Shown here in pieces: positions 1 to 8,648 of a DNA stretch of 52,145 bases. A program made the position numbers and the translations under genes. Location of the stretch: assembly GCA_021805205.1 (NCBI GenBank), contig JAJZFV010000020.1:1-52145 (forward strand). The letters are read 5' to 3'. The stretch's first letter is position 1. Each line of letters opens with the position of its first letter. The notes under the pieces are model-generated. The model was given only the letters and a program-made list of their open reading frames with translations, made no database searches and was not told the origin of the DNA. The stretch comes from Actinomycetes bacterium. Lineage in GTDB: Bacteria > Actinomycetota > Acidimicrobiia > Acidimicrobiales > Acidimicrobiaceae.

Positions 1-274
1 AGGTTGTTACCTCATAAGCCAAGATGCTATGTAGGTAAATAGCTTGATGATCTCCGCGTTAGATAACCGAGAGGAATATGGCTAGACCCCGCTGAAAGCT
101 GAAGGGCCTGAAAAACCCGAATAGCGCTGACACGCAAATTTTTGTTGGGAGTTAGTTCACTGCGAACTTTAGAGTTTTACAAACTGCGATCCCTCAGAGT
201 CGAATCACAATCTCTTGATTAGAGCGGTCAACTCGACAAGATCGAAATTCGAATCCCTAAGCTACCCAAAACTT

Positions 275-487
275 TCACATCTGTAAAGGCTCAATCAATT
301 TCGGTTGCGGTCGCTGATGATCTCGAAGGTCGATGCGGCTGAACTCAAAGTTAGTTCGCAACCCTTCGCATGTTGTACCGAACATACCGTCTACAGGATC
401 GCCCGTAAAACGAATTTGTATTAATTCGACACGTCTTTTTCGCCAAGTAATGGTCAATTTAGCAAAGAAAGGATGATACGGATCCAA
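275..487 (-). CDS. Possible small hypothetical protein downstream of the metallopeptidase gene
   Basis: A 70-codon open frame on the minus strand begins with TTG 22 bases after the stop of the metallopeptidase-like gene, with a TAGG about four bases ahead of the start. The product is mixed charged and hydrophobic (an ITWRKRR stretch, then IQIRFTGDPVDGMFG) and has no signal peptide or membrane segment. I recognise no family. Position and weak ribosome site suggest it could be the second gene of a two-gene unit; it could equally be a chance frame in gene-poor DNA. Confidence 0.3.
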   Translation of the reverse strand: MDPYHPFFAKLTITWRKRRVELIQIRFTGDPVDGMFGTTCEGLRTNFEFSRIDLRDHQRPQPKLIEPLQM

Positions 488-509
488 AAGACCTACCTAA
501 GATCCATTT

Positions 510-1391
510 TTACCCAAGCGCCGCTTGCCAACTTTTTATTGCTCTTCCAAGAGTCTCACTAACCTCGGAGGTGAGAAGTTCAGCAACAACTTCGGTGCTC
601 GAACTATGGCCCGAAGCAAGTTCGGATGAGCGAAAACAGTTCCAAAACCGAACCAAGCTCTCCTCTCCTTCTGCGTCGTAGATCGCAGCAGCAATTCGTT
701 GCCAACGGTACTGATACCAAACGTAATTTAGAGTTTCCATTGGATCAGCGCCGCCGGTATAGTGGCGCTCGAGATCTTCGAGGGTGGTGTAACCCTCCGC
801 TTTCATTCGATCCATAAGTGGTCGGCTTGCCGCTCCAACCTCTGGAAGAGCCTCGAGCGTTGCAAGACAGTCCGGCCTTTGGGTAGCGACAAAGACGTGC
901 ATCGCTAGATTGGCAAAGATTTCTCCCAACCAGAAGGTTGGCAAATTGAGGTCGCCAAGCACCTCGAATGCATGCCCAAGTTCGTGAAGAGTTATAAGAT
1001 CAAAAAATGGCTGCAGGTTGACCCCGCCGTTGCCGTCAGGATAGGTCGTCGCTATCCGTTGGAACTCCCGAGGTGAGGCTTGAAGCAGGTCGTCTGCGAT
1101 TGCATTCCAAAAGTCACCATTTTGTGTCGGCATCACAAGAATACCGGGGCGTATTTGTCTCTCATCATCGTTGAAGAATGGAAGTCCATATGGTTGTCTG
1201 CTTTGCCAATCTTCCCGGTTGGCAACAATGAGCGCAATGTCAGGCTCAATTCCACCAAATAAATGGCTCAAGTAATCGTACGCATCCCTAGCGATCTCGG
1301 CGAGAGATTGGGCGCGAAACCCCATCCCATCGCTGTAGCGAACTTCGAAGGGAAATCCATCCAGTTGGCCTAACCCCACCCCTATCACCAT
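510..1391 (-). CDS. Uncharacterised HExxH zinc metallopeptidase-like protein
   Basis: The 293-residue product has an HELGH motif at residues 136-140, the classic zinc-binding and catalytic signature of zincin peptidases, followed by GEIFAN with a glutamate at residue 157, a spacing compatible with a gluzincin third ligand. No signal peptide or membrane span is visible, so the protein is probably cytoplasmic. ATG at 1391 has an AAGG a few bases upstream. The C-terminal part (about 190-290) is helical and Trp/Tyr-rich. It stands alone at the edge of a decayed region, possibly followed by a 70-codon frame. Catalytic activity is inferred only from the motif; I cannot name a family or substrate. 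Confidence 0.75.
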   Translation of the reverse strand: MVIGVGLGQLDGFPFEVRYSDGMGFRAQSLAEIARDAYDYLSHLFGGIEPDIALIVANREDWQSRQPYGLPFFNDDERQIRPGILVMPTQNGDFWNAIADDLLQASPREFQRIATTYPDGNGGVNLQPFFDLITLHELGHAFEVLGDLNLPTFWLGEIFANLAMHVFVATQRPDCLATLEALPEVGAASRPLMDRMKAEGYTTLEDLERHYTGGADPMETLNYVWYQYRWQRIAAAIYDAEGEESLVRFWNCFRSSELASGHSSSTEVVAELLTSEVSETLGRAIKSWQAALG

Positions 1392-2429
1392 TTGCCTTAG
1401 CCTAGTAGAAGTTGCATTGCATCATGGGCTAAAGGATCTAATAATCCATATTGGAAGATAACAAAGCGATACAAACGAGCCCAATGAGGTCTTCAATTGC
1501 GTGCAAAAAAATGCAAAATCAATGCATATTCTTGCGTTACCACCGCCACTTGATGACGACGAAGCCAACGATAGGTCTTTAAATGTATTTCTGAAAAAAG
1601 CGGCTGCTGCCTATCGATGACGCTATTTCTATCAGCACATCCGTTACCACCGACGGGAGCTATGCCCGTACCCGTTCGCTCAATCCGTCAACAGGAATTA
1701 AGGTTGAGCCAAGTGGGAGCGCCTCTGTTCATTTATAAAAGCGTGCGGCCGCCCCGATTTCAATTTAGCTAGCTCGTTGTTTGCTCAAAGCCAACTTGAT
1801 CAAACTAAGTGCAGTTCCAACTCCAAACGCCATGGTCAATGGAGGCTGTGGGTCCTCGCGGTCCTAAAATTACCCTGAATCAAATGAATCAGATGTGCAG
1901 GGACTCACTGGCTTAGATCTCTGTTCAAGCATCAACGGTCAGCCTTAGTACCCAGAATGTGCCGGAAGAATTCAGAATACCCCGCATCGTTGCGCGCAGT
2001 CAAACGAGTGGGGTGGGGCGTCGAATTACCGGAGCTCATCTTCTACGCAATTTTGGAGCACGGTAATGCGATTCGTCGGTTGTTGCTCCTCAATGCTATT
2101 CTGAAAATATCGTATTTGCAACTTTCGGGATCTGCTATCCGCCTGTCTGCACGAACTACGTTTTTTTGGTATCGTAACCCAGACTTTGTCTTCGAAGGCG
2201 CTTCACCTCCGGCGTCACGCTATTGAGCTAATTGCTTCATTGGTAAAGTGCTGTTGGCGGGCGGCAAAATCGAAGCCTCAACCCTTCGGGAATCCCAGCT
2301 TACGATCAGAGCGCAAGTTAGCTGTGGTTATCTCAGATCCCCAGACTTTGCCAAGTTGCCAAGACCCCACCGCTTGAGAAAAGCACTACGGAAAGTGCCA
2401 AGGATGCAGACTTTAAAACAGAGGCCGAA
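1392..2429. other. Gene-poor stretch without a supportable gene
   Basis: About 1 kb with only short, mutually overlapping frames (for example 1957-2226 plus) that lack ribosome sites and recognisable motifs. Stops are frequent in all frames. It looks like decayed sequence rather than a regulatory region, because it is far longer than other intergenic gaps here. No tRNA, repeat array or inverted repeat stood out. Confidence 0.5.
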
Positions 2430-2618
2430 GTGAGCAATACCGAACTACGTCTTGCCGTCGAACGACGACTGCATGCTGCTCTTTTTATCAGGGACGCTTC
2501 GGGATTAGATATTGAGATTTCAGCGGGAGTACCACCGGAGGGCGCAATGTTTGTTAGCAGGCAAACGCTGCCAACAAACCTCAACACGAGTGATGCGGCG
2601 ATAGCGTGGCTGGCTTGA
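2430..2618 (+). CDS. Possible small hypothetical protein
   Basis: A 62-codon frame starts at GTG with AGAGG five bases ahead, the main reason to list it. The predicted product begins MSNTELRLAVERRLHAA and has no recognisable domain, signal or membrane segment. A second short frame follows 27 bases downstream on the same strand, so the two could be a tiny operon or fragments of one older gene. It sits inside decayed DNA, so a chance frame is a real alternative. Confidence 0.3.
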   Translation: MSNTELRLAVERRLHAALFIRDASGLDIEISAGVPPEGAMFVSRQTLPTNLNTSDAAIAWLA

Positions 2619-2645
2619 TGGAAATCGATCATTGAATGGGACTAC

Positions 2646-2894
2646 ATGTTTAATCCCGTACTTTCGCCAGAGGAGCGAGCTCTGAAAGAAGCTGCAATTC
2701 TAGCTTGCGAATCGAACGCAGATCTCACACCACTGATTTTGCGCTTTGTTCAGCAAGCGGCGCGGCACTGCGTTAGTCAGGAACTTACCCAATCAGCCGA
2801 AACTGGAAAACAAGAACTTCAGCAAATTTGCAAGAGGGCCTTCGACCACGTCGAGGGCGCTAATTTAAAGCGAGTCCACGAACAGGATACCTAA
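2646..2894 (+). CDS. Possible small helical hypothetical protein
   Basis: An 82-codon frame starts at ATG with GGGA four bases upstream. The product is strongly helical and polar (SPEERALKEAAILACES near the start, then a Gln/Glu-rich second half) with three cysteines and no known motif. It follows the 62-codon frame at 2430-2618 by 27 bases. Nothing indicates a function; the regular amphipathic character makes it a little more credible than its neighbours. Confidence 0.35.
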   Translation: MFNPVLSPEERALKEAAILACESNADLTPLILRFVQQAARHCVSQELTQSAETGKQELQQICKRAFDHVEGANLKRVHEQDT

Positions 2895-3939
2895 AAATTT
2901 CCACTAGCGTGCCGATCTACGATGCAGCTTGGTCTTGGTCCCCCCAAGTTGGGGTATGTAATGTGCACGGCCTCGTTGATGCGAGCGGACCCAAAAGCAT
3001 CGGAATTGATTATTGCGAACGCTGTCGTCGAAGTCTGATACTTTTCCACGATTCCATATCCTGAGCACCGACATATTCTGAAGTCACGACACAACTCGAA
3101 TTCCTGCTCACGCCCTTTCCCTTTTGTGAAAGCTTTTACAGCCCCGCAAGATCACATTTACTAGAGCTGAGAAAGTAGCTCTGGTGTGACATCACAAATA
3201 GCCGATGCCATGGTGAATCCTGGATGATTCAACCTTAATGTGAGAATACTGACCAAAATATAAATTGGAGGATTTTTCATGAAGGGTAAGAAGCACACAC
3301 CTGAACAAGTCATTTAGAAAACTTGCCGAGGGTGACAGATTGTTGAATGGCGGCGAGCTTACCTCACGAATTAAAGTTCCAGAAGCTTCGACCTTTACTA
3401 CCTTCTCAAAGGAGATTTCGATTCCCAATTACGTACCGTCGAGCAGAGTTACCCTACAAATCTTCGAAAAGAGCGGAACTGAGGCATTCTTCACCGGGGT
3501 GTCGCACCTTATCTACAAATAATGCAAAGGGCTATTCAAAGGCGGTTTCAGGAGATCGGTTATATCGCAAAGTATGTCCAAATTGCCTTCGAAACATCAA
3601 TAGTCCATCGAGCCGACGTCGAAGAGTAACGCCAGATCGAGCAAGACTCTCTAGAGAGTACAACATTGAAATTTATTTTCGAAGACTTTTATCAAAGCAT
3701 CGTGAACCACGGAGTAACTATCTCCTCTCGGCCTTCGCTCTCATACATCCTTTGGTGGGTAATAGCGGCGATATTGACTGATGGATACCTAAAAAGTACA
3801 GGCTTCGACTATCGTCACATCGCAGTAGGCGAAAGTAGTTCGAAGAAATTTCGCATCTCTATCAAGGGTAAAGTGCATCATTCGAAGTGCATTGGCAATA
3901 CTGAGACTAACGATCACTCCATAACGGACGAGAGGAAAG
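2895..3939. other. Gene-poor stretch holding a transposase remnant
   Basis: About 1 kb between a doubtful small frame and sbcD. It contains the start of an IS3-type orfA at 3279 (listed separately). Further right, short frames in all three plus frames (3347-3781, 3522-3629, 3666-3962) look like pieces of broken coding sequence but none matches a family I know. No terminal inverted repeats or target duplications could be found by eye. Confidence 0.5.
3267..3390 (+). pseudogene. Frameshifted N-terminus of an IS3-type transposase OrfA
   Basis: A GGAGG at 3267-3271 precedes ATG at 3279 by seven bases. The frame reads MKGKKHTPEQVI and then hits TAG. Ignoring one extra T at 3313-3315, the next frame continues RKLAEGDRLLNGGEL and later KVPEAS. 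The joined sequence follows the opening helix-turn-helix pattern I know from IS3-family OrfA proteins (a basic start, then TPEQVIRKLAE). The pattern fades after about 40 residues and no OrfB with a DDE core is visible, so this is a dead fragment. The family call is from memory of the motif and has not been checked by search. Confidence 0.45.
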
Positions 3940-5169
3940 ATGAAGGTTCTCCATACATCTGATTGGCACCTCGGTCGTCTTTTGCACGCTAGAAGACGCT
4001 ACCGGGAGTTCGAAGATTTTCTAGATTGGATGGCTGCGACAATTGAAAGATCGGAGATAGATTGCCTCCTCGTCGCTGGCGACATATTCGATACCACAAC
4101 TCCAAGTCATAGAAGCCAAGAGCTCTACTTTCGATTTTTGACCCGAGTTTCGCGCTCATCGTGCAGGCACGTTGTGGTAATCGCAGGTAACCACGACTCA
4201 CCGTCTCTGATAAATGCCCCGCGAAGCCTCCTCGAGGCACTAAACATCTACGTGGTTGGCTCCGTCAGTGAAAAAATCGACGATGAGATCATAGTCCTAC
4301 GCGATGGAGAAGGGAGGGCTGAAGCCGTGGTCTGTGCCGTACCCTACCTCCACGATCGCTTCGTACGAGGAGTCGAAGCGGGAGAGAGCCCTGAGACAAA
4401 GGAGCAAAAGCTTCTTACTGGAATCGTAGATCACTATCAAGAGGTAGCAAAGCACTCTCAGAAGATCCGCGATTCACTCGATCCAAATATCCCCCTAATT
4501 GCAATGGGTCACCTCTTTACAGCCGGAGGGCTAACTGTTGATGGCGATGGTGTGCGCGGCCTCTACGTGGGTACCATCACTCACATCAACCCATCAGTGC
4601 TTGCAGACAACTTCGACTATGTCGCCCTTGGCCATCTCCACGTACCACAACGAGTTGGTGGATCTGACTCGATACGCTACAGCGGTTCTCCGCTACCCAT
4701 GGGTTTTGGAGAGGCACGGCAACAAAAGAGCGTGGTAGTGGTCACCTTCGAAGGGCGCAAATCGCGGATCGAGACGGTCGATATACCTCAATTTCAACGC
4801 CTCGAACGAGTCGAAGGGGACTACCAGTCGCTACTTCAAGAGATCGAGCGACTAAAAGGGCTGGACCAATCGATCTGGGTTGAGGTGATCCACACAGGCA
4901 ATAGTGTCGCTGGTGACCTAAGAGAGGCAATTGAAGAGGTGACTCGCGACAGCAAGGTGGAGGTACTCAAGCTCAAAGATCTCCAAGTGCTAAATGCTGT
5001 TCTTGAAGGCGATGAGACCTCACCTACTCTCGATGAACTCACTACTGAAGATGTCTTTATTCGACTTCTTGAGGCAAGCGAAGTAGATAAAGACCAACGA
5101 GACCAGCTATTGTCCACCTACTTTGAGGCGTTGCGGGAATTAGAACAGCAAGATCTGAGGGCAGAGTAG
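3940..5169 (+). CDS. sbcD: Exonuclease SbcCD, nuclease subunit SbcD (Mre11-like)
   Basis: The 409-residue protein is the metallophosphoesterase nuclease of the SbcCD complex, which cuts DNA hairpins and protein-blocked ends using Mn-dependent 3'-5' exonuclease and endonuclease activity powered by SbcC. The Mre11/SbcD motifs appear in order: SDWHLGR near residue 7, VAGDIFD near 46, GNHDS near 85, a GHLF around 190 and GHLH around 228. The C-terminal 150 residues form the capping region. ATG is preceded by GAGGAAAG. Its stop lies six bases before sbcC, so the two are surely co-transcribed. Length and motif spacing are normal for the family. Confidence 0.96.
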   Translation: MKVLHTSDWHLGRLLHARRRYREFEDFLDWMAATIERSEIDCLLVAGDIFDTTTPSHRSQELYFRFLTRVSRSSCRHVVVIAGNHDSPSLINAPRSLLEALNIYVVGSVSEKIDDEIIVLRDGEGRAEAVVCAVPYLHDRFVRGVEAGESPETKEQKLLTGIVDHYQEVAKHSQKIRDSLDPNIPLIAMGHLFTAGGLTVDGDGVRGLYVGTITHINPSVLADNFDYVALGHLHVPQRVGGSDSIRYSGSPLPMGFGEARQQKSVVVVTFEGRKSRIETVDIPQFQRLERVEGDYQSLLQEIERLKGLDQSIWVEVIHTGNSVAGDLREAIEEVTRDSKVEVLKLKDLQVLNAVLEGDETSPTLDELTTEDVFIRLLEASEVDKDQRDQLLSTYFEALRELEQQDLRAE

Positions 5170-5175
5170 TAAAAG

Positions 5176-8100
5176 ATGAAGATTCTGAAGCTTTCCTTTG
5201 AAAATCTCAACTCACTTCAGGGGCGATGGGAGATCGACTTTAGCGATCGCGACTTCACTGACGCTGGAATCTTCGCGATCACCGGGCCAACTGGAGCCGG
5301 CAAGTCAACCATCCTAGATGCGATTTGCCTGGCCCTCTATGGCAGATCGCCACGATTGGAGTCGATCAGTCAATCGGCCAATGAGATCATGAGCAAGGGA
5401 TCGGCACGGTGCGGGGCCGAAGTCCTTTTCGAGGCGGGTGGTAGTCGTTACCTCTGTACCTGGAGCCAGCGAAGGGCAAGAGGTGTGGCAGATGGAAAGC
5501 TTCAAAGCCAAAGCCACGAGTTAGCTAGGGTATATCCCGACGATTCCGCTGAATTGATTACCAAACGAATCGACGAAGTAAAAGCACAATTGATCGAAGT
5601 CACTGGAATGGACTTCACTCGTTTTACCCGTTCAATGCTCCTTGCGCAAGGTAACTTTGCCGCCTTTTTACACGCCTCACCCGACGAAAAAGCGCCCATA
5701 CTCGAGCAGATCACAGGCACCGAACTCTACAGTGACATCTCAAAGAAGGTCCACGAGATACATCGCCGCGAAGAGGCTTCCCTACTAAACCTCAGAGGTC
5801 AACTCGAAAACGAGGCGGACGACATCCTCTCCCAAGAAGAGGTCAGGGGCGTAGAAGAACAACTTGACGCAACTAGAAAACAAGTAGAGCAACTAACAGG
5901 TGCGCGTGAGATAGCACTCAAAGAAGCCGAACACCTAAGAGCAGTCGATCGCTATAGAGCCGAGATCGAAAGAATCAAGGAAGAGCAGATAAACCATAGT
6001 GAGTTCATCGCCGCCTTCGAGGCCGATCGCCTCCGACTAGAGGCGGCTAAAAGGGCTCTCAAAGTGTCACATATCTATGAGAAACTACAGACTCTAAAGA
6101 GAGACGCAATAGCTGAAAAGGCGACCATAGCCGATACTAAGGGGAAGCTAGAAGTGGCCTCGATAGAACATAGTCGACTGAGCGGACGATTTGATATCGC
6201 AACTAAAGAGGCAGAAGATGCATCAAACCAACTCCAAAGACTCAAAGAGGTAACAGGCCGAGTCCGTGAAATAGATCGCAGGATAGCCGACCTCAAGGAG
6301 AGAATCTCAAAGTTAGACAATGACCTAACCGAGATATCCCAAGCTTCATTAACCAACTCCCATCAACTCGCCTCTTGTCACCAAGAGCTCTCCCAATCGA
6401 ACTCCTACAAGGTTGAATTGGAAGAGTACCTAAATGAAAACCGCCGGGATCAACAACTCAAATCCGAGCTCCCCCTGATTCAATTAACATCTACTAACCT
6501 CTCAAGAGCTAAAGAGAAGCTGAACGCTCGGATAAAGCACCAATTAGAGCTAGTAAGCCGCCTCGAATTAGCGTCTAGCACCCTACAAAAGGCCATCGAA
6601 AGCTCGAATATCACCAAAGAGGATCTCGGGCGCCTCCGTCGGGCCGAAGAAATGGCTAGGGAAGATCTCAATCGAATCTTGGCTGGAAAGAGCCGTAACC
6701 AGATTGAACTTGAGCTAGAAGAACTAAGGCGAGAGATCCTACGTATTGGCACCATTGAAGAGTTGCAGCAGAGGCGAAGTCAACTGCTGATCGAGGGCGA
6801 ATCTTGTCCCCTGTGTGGTTCCATCGATCACCCCTTTTCGGTCGGGGTAGAACCACCGAACGCTGATCAAGCTAGCTCTAAATTGACTGAGATAGAGCGA
6901 CTGATCGAAATGATCGAGGATGCTAGTGAAAAGATAGAGGAGGTCGAAGTAGAACTTCGGGACTTGGCTTTAACCTCAGCCGAGCGCGAAGCACAACTTG
7001 AAATTGCCACCTCCCGCTACCAAGACATCAAATCACAACTGGAAGCCGAGGACCAGGTGTTGGAGGAAGCGACCTCGGATTACAACGTTCTCAGGGAAGA
7101 GTTAAAAGGGTTGATACTGCCCTACCTTTCGGGTCAGATCGAAGTCGCCGACGACCTTGACTTTGACAGCTTCATCCACCATCTATCGGATCGTTCCAAA
7201 AGATTCTTCGATGCCGAGTCGAAGCTAAGCGATTTGTCAAAGGCGATCGACGAACTTCGAATCCGGATCTCCCGCCTCGAAGCGGTCGAACTCTCATACC
7301 ATGGCCGACGCCAATCAGCAGAGCTCCAAAAGAGCCAGGAGACCAACCTCCTCTTAGTAACCGCAGATGAAAGGCTCACCCTCTTTGGTGAACGAGATCC
7401 AGATCAAGAAGAGCAGCTTGCCTTGAATAGGGTTGAGGGCGCAAATGGAGAGCTAAAGAGGCTTGAAGTTAGCGTTGTGCGCTCCAATGACCAGATAAGT
7501 CAGCTCAAGGGCAAGATCGAAAATATTGACTCCAACCTTCAGAGGATACAAAGCGAACTAACGATAACTTCGATCGATGTGACAAACAAACTAACCGAAG
7601 AGGGATTCGCCGACGAAGGAGACTTTCTATCATGGCTCATAAGTCAGAGTGAAGTAGATGAGCTAGAGATCCGTAAAGACGAATTGGCGTCGACTTCCCT
7701 AAGGCTTTCAACCCAACTTCAGGGTCATCAAGAGTCACTTGCCCACTTTGAAAAGTTGCTCACAACAGATGAATCTTTAGAAGAGGTGGTCCAGAGGATA
7801 AGTGCGCTTAACTTTGATTTAAACCAATTACGCATAGATGAATCGGCGCTAATCGCAAAGATGGAGGCCAACGAAAGATTCAAGGCGCGCTATCAGATGC
7901 TCCGCCAAGAGCTAGAGGCACAGCAGTTAAAGTTCAAGCGCTGGCAAGATCTAGATAGGTTGATTGGATCGGCCGATGGTAAAAAGTACCGCAACTTCGT
8001 CCAGACCTTGACCTTCGAGTCACTTGTAAGGGGCGCAAACCGTCAATTGCAGATTATGAGCGATCGCTACCTTCTTGCCGTAGATAATAGACCGGAGCGA

Positions 8101-8457
8101 AGGTTAACACTCAATGTGATCGACAACTTTCAGGCAGGAGAGGTCCGCACCACAAAGAACCTATCAGGGGGCGAGAGCTTTATCGTAAGTTTGGCACTTG
8201 CACTTGGCCTATCCGCGATGCTGAGTGGAAAGATGAGTGTCGATTCACTCTTTCTCGACGAAGGCTTTGGCACCCTCGACGAAGAGGCCCTAGAAGCAGC
8301 TATCGACGCCCTCTCGAGCCTCCAGGCACAGGGCAAGGTTGTGGGGATAATATCTCACGTTCAATCACTGAAAGATCGAATCTCGACCCAGATTACAGTC
8401 ACGCCAATGCGAAATGGGCTAAGTTCAATTTCAGGTCCTGGATGTAAAAGGTTATGA
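5176..8457 (+). CDS. sbcC: Exonuclease SbcCD, ATPase subunit SbcC (Rad50-like)
   Basis: The 1093-residue protein is the SMC-like ATPase partner of SbcD. A Walker A motif GPTGAGKST lies at residues 37-45. Long coiled coils of Glu/Leu/Arg-rich heptads run on both sides of a zinc hook, CPLC, at residues 544-547. The C-terminal lobe carries the ABC signature LSGGES near residue 996 and Walker B SLFLDEGFGTLD near 1022. Two subunits dimerise through the hook and clamp DNA while ATP drives the nuclease. It follows sbcD by six bases. Domains are complete and there is no frameshift. The gap after it (about 190 bases) has no clear terminator. Confidence 0.96.
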   Translation: MKILKLSFENLNSLQGRWEIDFSDRDFTDAGIFAITGPTGAGKSTILDAICLALYGRSPRLESISQSANEIMSKGSARCGAEVLFEAGGSRYLCTWSQRRARGVADGKLQSQSHELARVYPDDSAELITKRIDEVKAQLIEVTGMDFTRFTRSMLLAQGNFAAFLHASPDEKAPILEQITGTELYSDISKKVHEIHRREEASLLNLRGQLENEADDILSQEEVRGVEEQLDATRKQVEQLTGAREIALKEAEHLRAVDRYRAEIERIKEEQINHSEFIAAFEADRLRLEAAKRALKVSHIYEKLQTLKRDAIAEKATIADTKGKLEVASIEHSRLSGRFDIATKEAEDASNQLQRLKEVTGRVREIDRRIADLKERISKLDNDLTEISQASLTNSHQLASCHQELSQSNSYKVELEEYLNENRRDQQLKSELPLIQLTSTNLSRAKEKLNARIKHQLELVSRLELASSTLQKAIESSNITKEDLGRLRRAEEMAREDLNRILAGKSRNQIELELEELRREILRIGTIEELQQRRSQLLIEGESCPLCGSIDHPFSVGVEPPNADQASSKLTEIERLIEMIEDASEKIEEVEVELRDLALTSAEREAQLEIATSRYQDIKSQLEAEDQVLEEATSDYNVLREELKGLILPYLSGQIEVADDLDFDSFIHHLSDRSKRFFDAESKLSDLSKAIDELRIRISRLEAVELSYHGRRQSAELQKSQETNLLLVTADERLTLFGERDPDQEEQLALNRVEGANGELKRLEVSVVRSNDQISQLKGKIENIDSNLQRIQSELTITSIDVTNKLTEEGFADEGDFLSWLISQSEVDELEIRKDELASTSLRLSTQLQGHQESLAHFEKLLTTDESLEEVVQRISALNFDLNQLRIDESALIAKMEANERFKARYQMLRQELEAQQLKFKRWQDLDRLIGSADGKKYRNFVQTLTFESLVRGANRQLQIMSDRYLLAVDNRPERRLTLNVIDNFQAGEVRTTKNLSGGESFIVSLALALGLSAMLSGKMSVDSLFLDEGFGTLDEEALEAAIDALSSLQAQGKVVGIISHVQSLKDRISTQITVTPMRNGLSSISGPGCKRL

Positions 8458-8648
8458 CCAAGTCACCGTGGCGCGAGAAAAATAGCAACAGGACATAGAT
8501 CGATTACCTAAGTGTTCGTCGTCGCCTAATCGGTCTTGGAAGTTTATGGCTAACAATGTAGGCTCTCGACAGCGGCCAAAGTCGTTGTATACCTCTTGCT
8601 ATTCAGAGGCCAAGATAATTCAAAGTCAGAGAAGGTGGGGGGTAAAAG

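Noticed and set aside
230..275. TTCGAATCCC resembling a tRNA T-loop
   Set aside because: The flanking bases do not form the T-stem, and no acceptor stem, D-arm or anticodon arm can be built around it.
3522..3962. Short plus-strand frames before sbcD (35, 98 and 144 codons)
   Set aside because: They overlap one another, lack ribosome sites and match nothing known; probably pieces of decayed sequence.
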